Shown piece by piece: positions 1 through 10,919 of a stretch of DNA of 64,000 nt. Position numbers and translations under genes: made by a program. The number at the start of each line of letters is the position of its first letter. The stretch's first letter is position 1. Source of the DNA: Beta vulgaris subsp. vulgaris (Eukaryota; Streptophyta; Magnoliopsida; Caryophyllales; Amaranthaceae); contig NC_079210.1 of NCBI RefSeq assembly GCF_026745355.1, forward strand, positions 5,739,204-5,803,203, written 5' to 3'. The notes below the pieces were generated by a model, which saw only the letters and a program-made list of their open reading frames with translations, was not told where the DNA came from and did not search any database.

Positions 1-10
1 CGTCGTGTCA

Positions 11-2095
11 TTATGTCAACGTCATCCTGCAAAAACTCAACCATAACAGTTCCCAACATCGATATCCATACTTCTCAGAACCATACCCAATAAAGTAACA
101 TTTAACGGCTTTTGGGTCTAACTTGTCACGTTTCTCAGACTGAACATATGCAACACAACCAAATAGTTTTAGAAAAGAAAGATTTACCTCCTTTCCACTC
201 CAAACCTCCTCTGGTAACTTGAACTCCAATGGAACTGATGGTCCTTTGTTGATCAAATAAGCTGCTTTACTAACCGAACATGCCCAGAATGTCTTAGGTA
301 GCCCTGCATGCAACCTCATACTTCTAGCCCTCTTAGTCAGTGTCCTGTTCATTCTCTCTGCAACTCCATTATGACGAGGTTTTCCTGGAACTGTCCTCTT
401 CAGAATTATGCCGTTTTCCTCACAGAATTTTGTATACACTGCTAACTGATACTCACCTCCATTATCAGACTTAATGCACTCAATCTTCTTTCCAGTCTGA
501 TTTTCGACTTCAGCTTTCCACTTCTTGAAGGTTTCACAAAGTTCAGATTTCTTCTTCATGAAGTAGACCCATACCTTCCTGATGTAGTCATCAATGAAAG
601 TAACAAAATACTGTGAGCCTCCAAGGGATTTGACTGGGGAAGGACCCCACAAATCAGTGTGCACGAATTTTAACTTCTCAGTTTTCAACTCTCTTTTGGC
701 TTTTTTGAAAGTCACCTTTTTCTGCTTGCCATAAACACAGCTCTCACAAAATTCCTTGTCAACTGATTTCAACCCTGACAACTTGCCACTTGAAGCTAAA
801 ATCTCCATTCCCTTCTCACTCATATGACCAAGTCTAGTATGCCATAACTTGGGCTCACTTTCTGTAGCTGCACCAATCATGTATGTACACCCTGCAATAG
901 TGTATAAGGTTCCCATATTAGTACCTCTAGCCAAAATCATGGAACCTTTGGAAATATTCCACTTTCCCTCACAGAACACAGTTTTGTAGCCACATAAGTC
1001 TAGTTGACTCACAAAAATCAGATTCCTTGCTAGGCCTGGAATGTACCTAACATCTTGCAGTTTTATAGTTCCTCCGTTTGTAGTCCTGACAACCATATCT
1101 CCCTTCCCCATAATATCCAAGGTCTTGTCATCAGCAAGATGGACCTTTCCTAACTTCTTTGCCTTGAAGTCTTGAAACAGCTCCCTCATGGGTGAAGAGT
1201 GAAACGATGCCCCCGAATCTAGGATCCACGACTCTATGGAACTATCAACACTAAAAATCAGAGCATCCTCAACCTCATTCGATGCAGAAAATATCAATGA
1301 GTTGTCACTATCCTCCTGTTTATCACTATGGTTAGAATTTCCATCCTTCTTCTTGGGATGTGGACAATCCCTCTTTGGATGACCCTTCTCACCATAATTC
1401 CAACAGGTAAAGTTTGTTCTACCCTTTGACTTACTTTGCCCCCTTGACTTTGATCTCCCTTGTGAACTCTTCCCTTTTCCCTTTTGTTTTCCCCTTCCTC
1501 TACCCTCTGCCCTATATGATCAAGATGATTCTCCACTCTCTTTCCTTCGAATGCTCTCACTCAAAATCAGATCACGGACAACATCATATACTAATTTCTC
1601 TTTACCAGAGGAATTACTAACAGCAGTAACAACAGTTTCCCATGCAGTAGGTAAGGAGGACAACAAAATTAAGGATTTCACTTCATCCTCAAAGACAATA
1701 CTAACTGAAGATAATTGACTTATTATTGAATTACATTCATTAATATGTTCAGCAGCAAAACTACCATTATCCATCTCTAAATCAAATAAATGACGCATCA
1801 GATATACCTTATTCATTGTCGAGGGCTTCTCATACATATCTGACAGTGCTTTGATCAATCCCGTCGTTGTATTGACATCCTTGACATTGAACGCCACAGT
1901 CCGAGCCAATGTCAATCACACCACTGCTAGTGCCTGCCTATCGAGTACCTTCCACTTAGCCACTTCTATGTCAGCCGGCTTTGTAGACAAAGGTTGAGAC
2001 AAATTTTTCTGATATAAGATGTCTTCAATCTGCATCTTCCAATATCTAAAATCTGCTCCATCAAACTTCTCAATTCTAACCTTTGCATCCTCCAT
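11..2095 (-). pseudogene. copia gag-pol (gag, zinc knuckle, protease, integrase), two in-frame stops
   Basis: The frame opens at an ATG at 2095-2093 (MEDAKVRIEKFDG), about 40 bases after the primer binding site, as in other copia elements. It stays in one frame down to base 11 apart from TGA codons near 1916-1918 and 1517-1519. Visible in order: a UBN2-type gag; a basic linker; a zinc knuckle reading CWNYGEKGHPKRDC, in which the second cysteine is a tyrosine; the protease motif DSGAS; a GAG-pre-integrase segment (LWHTRLGHMSEKGM); and an integrase core (HTDLWGP, SDNGGEY, RHNGVAERMNRT). The frame then drifts and stops where more pol would be expected. The element cannot make the full polyprotein. 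Confidence 0.92.
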
Positions 2096-2132
2096 TGTTA
2101 ATTATTCTAGATCTAGACAATAATCCAACCTA

Positions 2133-2145
2133 GCTCTTGATACCA
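2133..2145 (-). other. primer binding site of the copia element
   Basis: The minus strand reads TGGTATCAAGAGC two bases inside the LTR end. This is close to the complement of the 3' end of plant initiator methionine tRNA used by many copia elements, with one extra A. It fixes the LTR boundary at 2148. Confidence 0.8.
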
Positions 2146-2147
2146 TT

Positions 2148-2787
2148 TGTAAGTTCTATTAACTATCAATCTAGGAATAATAGCAAACAATAATAGAACA
2201 AAAAAGAACAAAGCAATAAAGAACACACAAGAACTTTTATGTGGAAACCCAAGAACTGAGAGAAAAACCACCAATATGCACTAGGAATCGATGAATATTC
2301 AAGAAAGATTACAAAAGCGCTCAAGAACTCTCTCTAAAGCTTTTTCTCTCTCAAATATGTGTATAATGATGAAGAATACAATTAATGACGAATTAGGGCA
2401 CCTATTTATACCCCCACTTGGAAAAACGCGTTTTCAGAACGAAAACGACTCAAAACAGACCCCGCCCGATCGGGTCGGGCGAGACCCGCCCGATTGGGCA
2501 CTTAACGTCAACCTCCAAAGCGTACACGGGCCCTATCAGGCGAAGAACGCCCCAGTCGTAATACGGTGTTCCGCCCGATCGGGCGAGATGGCCCAATGCC
2601 ATCGAGCGAACCAGCAAACTCTCCAACTCCACGTTTCGTTGCGGGCCTGATCGGGCGCCCTTGCCCGACCCGATCGGGCGAAGCTACAACGTCCCGATTT
2701 GACGCATTTCTTCTGTTTTCCTTCGTCGCAACCTTTCTCCACACCCCATACACCTCCATGAGCCCCATATGAACCATATACCCAACA
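2148..2787 (-). repeat. 5' LTR of the copia element (640 bp)
   Basis: On the minus strand it begins TGTTGGGTATATGG and ends AACTTACA, the usual TG...CA ends, and is followed directly by the primer binding site. It contains several GC-rich palindromic CGCCCGATCGGGCG-type stretches (about 2461-2690), which stand out from the AT-rich surroundings. A second copy of the same LTR family lies at 3174-3783. Confidence 0.85.
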
Positions 2788-3160
2788 CTTTTTTTATTAT
2801 CGGTTCATGAACTTATATATCACATAACCTGGCAATATTTGGCAGATTCATAAGCACGTTTTCATGATTATATAATCACACACATAATAAATGTGGCGAT
2901 CCATTGTGTTGTGACTTGTCAATATAAACATGATGTAAATCATTGATATTTATTAAAGTATATCACTACAACTAGTGATATCATACATTGACTTAACCAT
3001 AAAACACTTCACATTTCATTTTAAACACTATTGATTTAATTTTCAAGCCTTTGTGTACATAATTTATCACACAAGTTATAACTTGGATTTGGAAGAACTA
3101 AACTTCTCCTAGGAAGAAATACCATCTTCTATACCATGCACTTCGTAAAACCACAAAAAG
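2788..3160. other. AT-rich spacer, no gene seen
   Basis: This is about 370 bases of AT-rich DNA between two retroelements. No coding frame, structured repeat or terminal repeat was recognised. Confidence 0.5.
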
Positions 3161-4399
3161 TGTTGGGTTCAATTTGTAAGTTGTATTGAATATCAATCTA
3201 GCAAGTAATATCAAACAATAATAGAAAAATGAAACAATAAAAGCAATAAAAGACAAGAGAACTTTTACGTGGACACCCAAGAACTGTGAGAAAAACCACG
3301 AATATGCACTAGGAATCGATCAATGTTGAAGAAAAGATTACAAAAGCTCTCCAAGATCTCTCTCTAGCTTTTTCTCTCTTCAGTATGAGAATAATAATGA
3401 ATAATCCCTTATCAACGCATTAGGTTAAATCTATCTATAACTCAACTTAGAAAAACTTGTTTCCGCATCAAAATTAACAATCGCCAGATCGGACCGGGCG
3501 ACCGCCCGATTGGGCGACCAATTCGCCAAGCAGATTTCAGTCTCAGGCCCGGTCGGTCGGGTCCGGTTGTTCGCCTGGTCGTAGTTTAGCTAACACGCCC
3601 GATCGAGCGCTCCTATTTCTACCCTTGTTGTATCTTCGTCTCGGGGCCGATCGGGCGGCACTTGTCCGACCCGATCAGGCGAGGTCTACCGACAGCATTT
3701 TGACGAGCTTCTTCCTTCACACAACCTCATCTCCACACCATACACCAGATTAAGCCCCATACGGATTCTATATATGCCCAACAAGGTTGTGGCCCAAATT
3801 CTATTCTGGCCCAAGTTAGAAAATATCTCACAAGCATATGTTGGTGATTAGAAAGAAATCAAGAATGATTTCTCTAGAAATCTCCAAGAATGACGGCGAT
3901 CTGCTATGATCATGATTTTTCTAGAGCATTGGTTAAGGGCTACATCCATCTAGAATATGGAGCTAGAAAAATCTTTATTTTACCGACATTATTTCACCGC
4001 CTAAATACCATGATCACCAAGACTAATATTCATTTAGAGAGCATAAATCACGAAGATTAACCAACATTTCAACGCAAAGAAGTCATAGTATATATTAACC
4101 CTTCTTGTTTATAACCCATTTTATATTATTAATTTATTATTCTTCTTTGTAATACTCTTTTGTAAGTTTCTTACTATAGTGAAAGTTTTATTGTATACTT
4201 ATTCTAATAATGTACTCTCCTATTTTATATAGTGGATTTTTGGATACTCGTCGTCCGTAGGTTTTTTGCCTCTATTTGAGGATTTTTTCCACGTTAAATT
4301 TGTGTATTTATCTTTTACTACTTTTCTTGCCACATATTTTTAACTCTATGTATTTTCTCTATCTCTACATCTTTAATTTGCTTCCGATACACACTCACA
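3161..4399 (+). repeat. 5' LTR of the deleted copia element, split by a solo LTR
   Basis: The first nine bases (TGTTGGGTT, 3161-3169) are separated from the rest (about 3789-4399) by the inserted LTR at 3174-3783. The remainder matches the 3' LTR closely, for example CAAGAATGATTTCTC and the shared GGATACTCGTCGTCCGT block near 4241 and 6244. Confidence 0.78.
3174..3783 (-). repeat. Solo LTR of the first copia family, nested in another LTR
   Basis: This is the same family as the LTR at 2148-2787: shared features are the TGTAAGTT edge, the AACTTTTACGTGGA block, TTTTTCTCTCTTC, the CGCCCGATCGGGCG-like stretches and the GCCCAACA edge. No gag or pol accompanies it. The flanks read GGGTT on the left (3165-3169) and AGGTT on the right (3784-3788), an imperfect 5-bp duplication if four extra bases at the left edge are counted as element. 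Confidence 0.72.
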
Positions 4400-4410
4400 A
4401 TTATAAAAAG

Positions 4411-4422
4411 TGGTATCCGAGC
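4411..4422 (+). other. primer binding site of the deleted copia element
   Basis: TGGTATCCGAGC lies 12 bases after the 5' LTR end. It resembles the initiator methionine tRNA primer site used by copia elements. Confidence 0.75.
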
Positions 4423-4453
4423 CAAGGTTGGTTAGAGTATTATTATATTTAAG

Positions 4454-5104
4454 ATGTCTTTCGTAACGAAATTCAAGATTGAGAAATTCGATGGCAAGAT
4501 CAATTTTAGCATCTGAAAAGTCAAGATAAAGGTCGTTCTCACACAGAGCGGATTAAAAAGGACACTTGATGGCAAATAGAAAAAACCATCTATTATGTCC
4601 GATGAGCAATGGCAAGAGTTGGATGAAAAAACATTATCTACGATTGAACTATGTCTAACCAAGGAGGTACTACGTGAGGTTATTCACGAGGAGACCGTTG
4701 TAGGGCTATTGTTGAAGCTTAGGTGCCTCTACATGACTAAAAGTCTCGGTAATAAACTCCGTCTCAAGAAAAAACTTTACACTATTAGGATGACCGAAGG
4801 TACTTCTATCCAATCTCATCTTAATGAATTCAATTCTATTATTGATCTTGGAAATTTGGATGTCAAGATTGAAGATGAGGATAAAGTTGTGTTATTTAAT
4901 GTCTCCCTACCTCCTTTGTACAAGCACTTCAAGAAAATCATGTTATATAGTAAAAATAATACCTTATCTTTTGAAGATGTTGAATCTCATTTACTCTCAA
5001 AAGCAAAATTTGACCTTGAAGTGCATTCCGATGATAATGCCGAAGGACTAAATGTAGGAGGAGATCACACAGAAAATAAGTACCAAAAATCAGGCCATAT
5101 CTAA
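4454..5104 (+). pseudogene. copia gag remnant with early stops
   Basis: The frame begins at ATG 4454 with MSFVTKFKIEKFDGKINFSI, the typical start of a copia gag. It meets a TGA after 20 codons and a TAG about 20 codons later, then stays open from 4595 to 5104 through a UBN2-type gag (LYTIRMTEGTSIQSHLNEF). It lies directly after the primer binding site. The two stops make a full-length gag impossible without readthrough. Confidence 0.85.
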
Positions 5105-5452
5105 TGGGCATAAATCTAATAATTTATGCAAATACTGTAAGAAGCATGGGCACTCTAGATTCTAAAGGGTTCGAAATTTCGGCTCAAGGTGGAGTACTTA
5201 AAGTCCTCAGAGGTGCTCATGAAATTCTGAAGACCATCAGACATAGTGATCTCTATGTATTACAAGGGTCTTCTATTGTGGTTTCTACTTACACAACCCC
5301 GATTCGACTTCAATGAGCGCCTTCATAAAACGGATTCTGGTATGTCACATTATTCTAAGCGCAATATACAATTGGGCCAAGGTGACAATCTACCTAATAC
5401 CGTTCGAAATTCATACGACGAGTATGTATAGAATTTGGTCCAAGTAGGAGAT
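5105..5452 (+). pseudogene. Zinc-knuckle and pol scrap plus purine tract
   Basis: The first bases encode a partial zinc knuckle (LCKYCKKHGHSRF, then a stop), followed by a piece like the segment before GAG-pre-integrase (GGVLKVLRGAHEILKTIRH). The rest of pol is missing, so this is the scar of a large internal deletion. The stretch ends in the polypurine tract that abuts the 3' LTR at 5453. Confidence 0.65.
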
Positions 5453-6401
5453 TGTTGGGTTGTGGCTCTAATTATATTATGGCCCAAGTTAGAAAATATC
5501 TCACAAGTATATGTTGGTGATTAGAAAGAAATCAAGAATGATTTCTCCAGAAATCTCCAAGAATGACGGTGATCTTCTATGATCATGATTTTTCTAGAGC
5601 ATTGATTAAGCGCTATATCATTCTAGAACTAGTTATTAGGTCCGGGCTATGCCCCGGATAAGAAAAAATTTCATTTATTAATGTAATACTTTATGATAAT
5701 AACACTAAATACAACTTAGTCTAGTGGTTAAAACTTTAGAATATGTACTTGAGGTCTCGGGATCAAACCCTATACTACGCAATTTCTAAATTTTTTTATT
5801 GTACATAGATTACATGAACTAAAAATCTCTAGGCCGGGAGAGTGCCATGTGGCACAACTTCTTGTTTCACGTGGCACAACTTCTTGTTTATGCACGCCTT
5901 TTTATATATTTATATAGATATGGAACTAGAAAAATCTTCATTTTGCCGACATTAATCACTGCCTAAATCACCATTATATATATGGCTGGGTATTCATTTG
6001 GAGAGCATGAATCACCAAGATTAGCCAACATTCCAACACAAATAAGCCATAGTATATATTAAGCCTCCCTATCATATTCACCCTGGCCTTCTTGTTTATA
6101 ACTCACCTTGTATTATTAATCCACTATTTCTCTTTCTAATACTCTATTGTGAGTTTATTACTATAGTGAGAGCTTTATTGTATACTCAACCTAATAATAT
6201 TCAGGGTCCTTGTACTTTTCTAGATTCTATATAGTGGATTTTCGGATACTCGTCGTCCGTGGATTTTTTACCTCTATTTGAGGATTTTTCCCATTTTAAA
6301 TTATATGTCGCTCTTTTACTACTTTTCTTGCCACATATTTTCAACTCTATTTATTTTTCTCAATCTCTACATCTTTAATTTGCTTCTGCTACGCACTCAC
6401 A
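5453..6401 (+). repeat. 3' LTR of the deleted copia element, containing a Helitron
   Basis: It begins TGTTGGGTTGTGG after the purine tract and ends ACTCACA. Compared with the 5' LTR it has one extra block at 5629-5918, which has Helitron ends. Confidence 0.8.
5629..5918 (-). mobile_element. Short non-autonomous Helitron (290 bp)
   Basis: On the minus strand it starts TCTATATAAATATATAAAAA and ends in a hairpin (CCGGGGCATAGCCCGG) followed by ACCTAATAACTAG. These are standard Helitron ends: 5' TC, a 3' hairpin about ten bases before CTAG, insertion between A and T, and no duplication. Removing it restores the sequence seen in the other LTR (TCTAGAATATGG). There is no Rep/helicase gene, so it depends on a helper. 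Confidence 0.85.
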
Positions 6402-6889
6402 ACCACGTGCTAAAATGTGTATGCTTATTCAGTATTTTGCAGCAATAAAAACATAATTAAAATATTTGAAACAACAGTTAAATTCAATTATTTAGTACAG
6501 TTTAGAACCAAAGGCCCTAAAAGCCAAATCTCTAATTAAATCTAAATCTTAGAAAGCCAATTACAAACTCAAAATTCAATTAACTTCTATAACCAATGCA
6601 AAACAATAAAGTAATGACAAAAAAATCATATACACTCCTCACTTCCCAGTTGCATCATATCTCCAATGAGGAATAATTGTATGACCAATTGATACCACTA
6701 ACGGCTTGCTAAACAATACCAAATTAAAGATGGTTCATCACAAGCTTAATAAGGCACCAGCCATGATCAAACACAAAGCATGTTGATAAATGCATATTCA
6801 AACATCATTTAGTTGCATATTAAGGTGCATTTTCTATTAGATGTGTGATCAACAAGAGAATCGACTATACCACTCTAAGGCACGGAAAC
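6402..6889. other. AT-rich spacer, no gene seen
   Basis: This stretch holds no long frame. The eight bases before 6890 (ACGGAAAC) are the left copy of the target duplication of the following hAT element. Confidence 0.5.
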
Positions 6890-7603
6890 TAGGGGTGTTC
6901 ATGGGTGGTTAACCGTAACGAAATAAAATTTCGGGACGGTAACCGAAATTATCGGTTCGCCATATTTGTGAACCGTAACTGTAACTGTTCAAACCGGTAA
7001 CCGCATAAACGGTTAACCGATTTTTCGGTACGGTTTTCCGGTTAACCATTAACCGTTACTCAAGTTTTATTAAATCAGTTTACTTATTTTATATATTAGA
7101 TATTAATTTTTTCTCAACCTAAATAATATACCATTAATACCAAAATTATCTATAAAAGACAATCATCTTTAAAAACATTCCAGACCATAGAAGTATTTCA
7201 TTATTTTGAACTTGGGCTAAGCCTAACTAATATTATCGAATTTGGGCTTACACTCCTTTAGTCCTCTTAGCCTTTAACTCTCTTAGGTAAGTTACAGTGA
7301 CTTACGTTTTTTTTTACTATACAAGAAGTGAAGTCATAGACTACGCTTTATAATTAATGCCTTTAATTAAAAAAAATTAATTAATATATTATTAAAAATA
7401 AATAAATAATAATAAATAAATTTATCCGATTTTTCGGTTAACCGTTTTATAAAAAATCATAACCGTAACCATACCGTTTAACCGTCATTTTTACCGGTTC
7501 GGTAACCAAACCATTCAACCCCAAATTTCCCGGTTCGATAACCGCCCATTTTAATCGGTTTTTCGGTACGGGATTTCGGTTTCGTTTTTTGTGAACACCC
7601 CTA
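6890..7603. mobile_element. hAT-type non-autonomous transposon (714 bp)
   Basis: The ends are inverted: TAGGGGTGTTCA at 6890 and TGAACACCCCTA ending at 7603. The flanking 8 bp are identical (ACGGAAAC at 6882-6889 and 7604-7611), as expected for hAT transposition. Both arms are rich in short GGTTAACCG/CGGTTAACC units in opposite orientation; the middle is AT-rich. There is no transposase frame. Confidence 0.92.
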
Positions 7604-7611
7604 ACGGAAAC

Positions 7612-8249
7612 TACACTTTCCTATTAGTTTAATTTCACCCCTCTATGATCACCGGGTTAACAAGAAATAACTAATGAGATACAATGGAGAAAACAATTCA
7701 CAAGATGATCTTCTATGTAAGTCAACAAGAACCTTTGTGTTTGTTGTTTGTGAAGAGCACTTAGAGAGAAATATAGAAGTCTCTCTCAAGCAAAGCAAGT
7801 GTTTAGGAATATGAAAAACTGATTTTTTTTTTTTTTTTTCCTATTCCTCTCTCATATGAATGACAAAGGTCATATATAAATATTACCTTCATAGATTAGA
7901 GTTGTTATTGCCTTAATATTCCTTTAATCCTATGATTAAGAATCCCAATCGTCATTAAAAGGATAACGTATACAATACAACGGTTATAAACCGTTCACGC
8001 TAAAAAACAGAACACATGTCGCGACCCGCGATACAGATCGCAAGTCGCAACAGTGCGCTTGTCGCGACCCCACGACGGCCCCCTACTCGTGACCCGCGAC
8101 AGATGTCGCGACCAGTTACGAACCTCCTATTTTACTTGATTGTTTCACGTGTTTTTGCGTTTTCTAGTCTTAGCATACTACACCACCTCCTCTTCTAGTA
8201 TAGAACCATATGAGCTTATAAAACCCATTACACTATAAATGTTCCAACA
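7612..8249 (-). repeat. 3' LTR (at least part) of a third copia element
   Basis: On the minus strand a purine tract (ATGGGAGGAGGAT, about 8250-8262) is followed by TGTTGGAAC, the LTR start at 8249. The LTR contains a poly-T run (about 7829-7850) and a short block rich in GTCGCGACCCGCGAC near 8016-8115. The far end of the LTR was not located; the hAT element at 6890-7603 may sit inside it. Confidence 0.6.
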
Positions 8250-8918
8250 ATCCTCCTCCCATTTATAGGGTAATGTTGAAAGGTTTTCCAACTTGCTATA
8301 TATCACAAACATAGACATGCTCATGCATCATGGAAATATCTTACGATTGAATCTCCACTTAGTAAAAGTAACTTTACAATAATTTCGATCATAATGATAA
8401 ACAAAGCTTTGAATCATATAACCACCACAAATCATTGAAGATACTAAAACACATAATCATAAACTTCGTTCTTAACCTCCGACACCTATGAAGCCTTGTT
8501 GTCCATATCCATTCATAAGTGTTCCAAGTCAAGCCTTAGACTTGGTGAAGCGGCCAAACATCTAGCTTGTATAGGTAAATCTTTACGAACATGCTCCTAC
8601 AATTGAGTACTTATCAAAGATTTATTATTAAGAAATAAATTTAACCTCTTCACATTGTAGAAACAAGCACTAACCTTGGGATGTGTTAAACAAGTGCTCC
8701 CAACCTTCTAGAGAAGTACTATCCTCATTGAATTCGAGATCTATAACGTTTTATTAGACGTCAAATTGGGTTTTCCTTCATCATAGGTTGTTTAACAGGC
8801 TCAAGACCCATTCCATTATTCATTTTGTTCCCTAGTTCCCTTGACAACGATTTAGTAGATGTATCGCCAAGTTCAAACTAGACCCAATAAAATTAATAGT
8901 TATACTATTCCTTATCAT
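8250..8918 (-). other. Untranslated stretch between pol and LTR of the third copia element
   Basis: This lies between the RNase H stop and the polypurine tract on the minus strand. No coding frame is visible; it reads as the 3' untranslated region of the element. Confidence 0.5.
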
Positions 8919-10075
8919 TTAACGCACATAGCTATGTCTAACTCCAATGTGCCTTGACTTGCCATTGTAGACTTCACTATAAGCTTTAGCTATGGTTGAT
9001 ACACTATCACAATGAATAGCAAGAGGTGACATAGGTTTGACCCACAAGTTAACCTCACTCAACAAATTCCTTAGCCATTCCACTGCTTTGCAACAAGATG
9101 CCAATGCAATGAATTCCGATGCCATATAGTTGAATCCATTATACATGTTTGCTTCTTGGATGCCCATGGAATAGCACCTCCCCAAGAAGAAACACCCATC
9201 CACTTTTGGATGAAAAATCTTCCTTATTGTAAATTCAACTAGCACCTGAGTAACCTTCTAGAATAGAAGGTTCTCCTTTGTAATTTATGACATAATCCAA
9301 GGTTTTATTCAAATACCTTAGCTCTCTCCTCAATGCTTTCCAATGCAACATACTAGGATTACTAGTATACCTACTGAGCTTACCAATAGCAAAAGCTATA
9401 TCCGGCCAAGTGCTAGTCATAGCATACATCAAGTTTCTAATTAAGCTTGCATACTCCGATTGTGAAATATGAGTACCACTACTCGGAACCAAGTGAATAC
9501 TAGGATCTATCGGAGTAGAAAAATGAGTCGAGTTCGATTCATTAAACCTCTTGATCACTTTCTCAATGTAATGAGATTGTGATAAAGAGTTTACCTCTCA
9601 TTATTCTAATACCTAGAATAACATTCGATTCACCCAAATCTTTCATTGAGAAGCTAGAAGAGAGAAAAACTTTGGTGTTTTCCACTTGTTCCAAATCAAT
9701 CCCAAAGATAAGTATATCATCAACATATAAGCAAATTAAAACTCCGATCCATTACCGTTATTATCAAATTTACTATATACACACTTATTGGACTGATTTA
9801 TTTTGAGCCCACTAGACAAAATGACCTCATCAAATTTTTGATGCTATTGCTTAGGTGCTTGTTTAAGACCATACAAAGATCTAACTAGTTTGCAAACCTT
9901 GGTCTCTTGACCTTTGAATACAAAACCTTTTAGGTTGATTCATGTACACTTCCTCCTCTAATTCACCATTAAGGAAGGCAGTTTTGACATCCATTTGGTG
10001 AATTACTATACCATGAATCGCAGTCAATGCTATCAAAAGTCTAATGGTAGCTATCCTAGCAAAGTACCTTTTTTA
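8919..10075 (-). pseudogene. copia pol 3' part: reverse transcriptase and RNase H, frameshifted
   Basis: Minus-strand fragments in order: RT start (HQMDVKTAFLNGELEEEVYM, about 9940-10000), RT core with YVDDILIFG (about 9705-9735), an RT-RNase H linker (PSIHLVPSSG, then LRYLNKTLDY; 9235-9558), and RNase H (YMASEFIALASCCKAVEWL, IHCDSVSTIAKAYSEVYNGK; 8919-9245). Several frameshifts and stops separate them. Upstream of about 10075 the copia homology stops abruptly, so gag, protease and integrase are gone. Confidence 0.88.
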
Positions 10076-10481
10076 GAAGATTCGAGCAAGAAAGTTGTAT
10101 CTTGGCAATAAAAAGAAGATTCGAAGTCTTTGGAAAACTGAGAAGACCAGAGAAAAAGCCGAAGAAAGATGAGTAAGTTGAATAAAAAACAAAGAAAAAG
10201 AAATTTCGCTTTTAAATACTAGGATAGACAGTGGAGATGAAAAAACGTATCAACTGCTACCATAGATTCTCGCCAAGTGTCACCTCTAGAGCACACCCTA
10301 ATAAACAAAAAAGGGGGGAAAACAAGCGGGATTCCAGAAGCAAAAATGATTACGCTTTTTTGAAATCTACACCTCACCCTAGGTCAACACATGGCACCAT
10401 CAGAAGAACTACCCAAAAGTGCATGCAAAATTCATTCGCCTCCTCAAAGTCAACATCAACGACGGCCACGACCCTCAATGA
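10076..10481. other. Unassigned stretch left of the gypsy-type LTR
   Basis: No protein family could be recognised. A 171-codon plus-strand frame (10231-10746) crosses from here into the LTR and the first bases of the CACTA element, so it is not a gene. It may be internal sequence or U3 of the LTR at 10482. Confidence 0.35.
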
Positions 10482-10919
10482 TGTTGGGGGTCTAGTTGCA
10501 TGGGTAATATCACAAGTCTACTATTGGATGCATCTCGGTGTCCAACATGAAACTCTTCAGGACGCGAACTCATCAGAATGGGGCAAGCCATCCTTGGTAA
10601 TGGATTGGGATGGTGCTCGCGGCCACCAAAAAGGACAAAATAAGGTAATCTCCCTTCCAGTCAGACTCACCCTAATCGTACACATGTCAAATGATTATAC
10701 ATCCTGTCAGATAAACAGTACTCCTATAAATAGCCAATCACTATAAGAATGAATGGCAATTGCGACCAACCTTTACGACTGTGCGGAAATCCGGTCGTAA
10801 AAAGCTACCAATTACATCGAGATTTGGAACCCGTCATAGATATTAAGGTTATTTTGCAACGAGTCCTAAATTGGGTGGTAAACGTTAAAATCTGGTCGTA
10901 AAATGTGTGAAATTGTGCG

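Larger units (their letters stand above)
1..2787 (-). mobile_element. Ty1/copia LTR retrotransposon, cut by the left window edge
   Basis: On the minus strand the order is LTR (2787-2148), primer binding site, gag, protease region, GAG-pre-integrase and integrase, then the window ends before reverse transcriptase and RNase H. That order (integrase before RT) is the Ty1/copia arrangement. The element is defective: it carries premature stops in gag and loses its frame inside integrase near base 11. The right outer flank of the LTR is at 2788; the other flank, and therefore any target duplication, lies outside the window. Confidence 0.9.
3161..6401 (+). mobile_element. Non-autonomous, internally deleted copia element with nested insertions
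   Basis: Two LTRs begin TGTTGGGTT and end ACTCACA (3161-4399 and 5453-6401). They flank a primer binding site, a broken gag and a pol scrap only; no integrase core, RT or RNase H is left. The purine tract AAGTAGGAGAT sits directly before the 3' LTR. The 5' LTR is interrupted by a solo LTR of another copia family and the 3' LTR by a Helitron, so both younger insertions can be recognised by comparing the two LTRs. No convincing target duplication was found at the outer ends. Confidence 0.82.

Noticed and set aside
2133..2145. tRNA-like match (TGGTATCAAGAGC)
   Set aside because: It is a retrotransposon primer binding site at an LTR edge; no cloverleaf surrounds it. No tRNA or rRNA gene was seen anywhere in the window.
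6890..7603. Repeated GGTTAACCG words resembling a telomere-like or satellite array
   Set aside because: Units are irregular, in both orientations and confined between hAT ends with an 8-bp duplication, so they are transposon arms.
10231..10746. 171-codon plus-strand frame
   Set aside because: It runs from unassigned DNA through the LTR start and TATA region into the CACTA terminal repeat, has no domain, and its composition is that of non-coding DNA.
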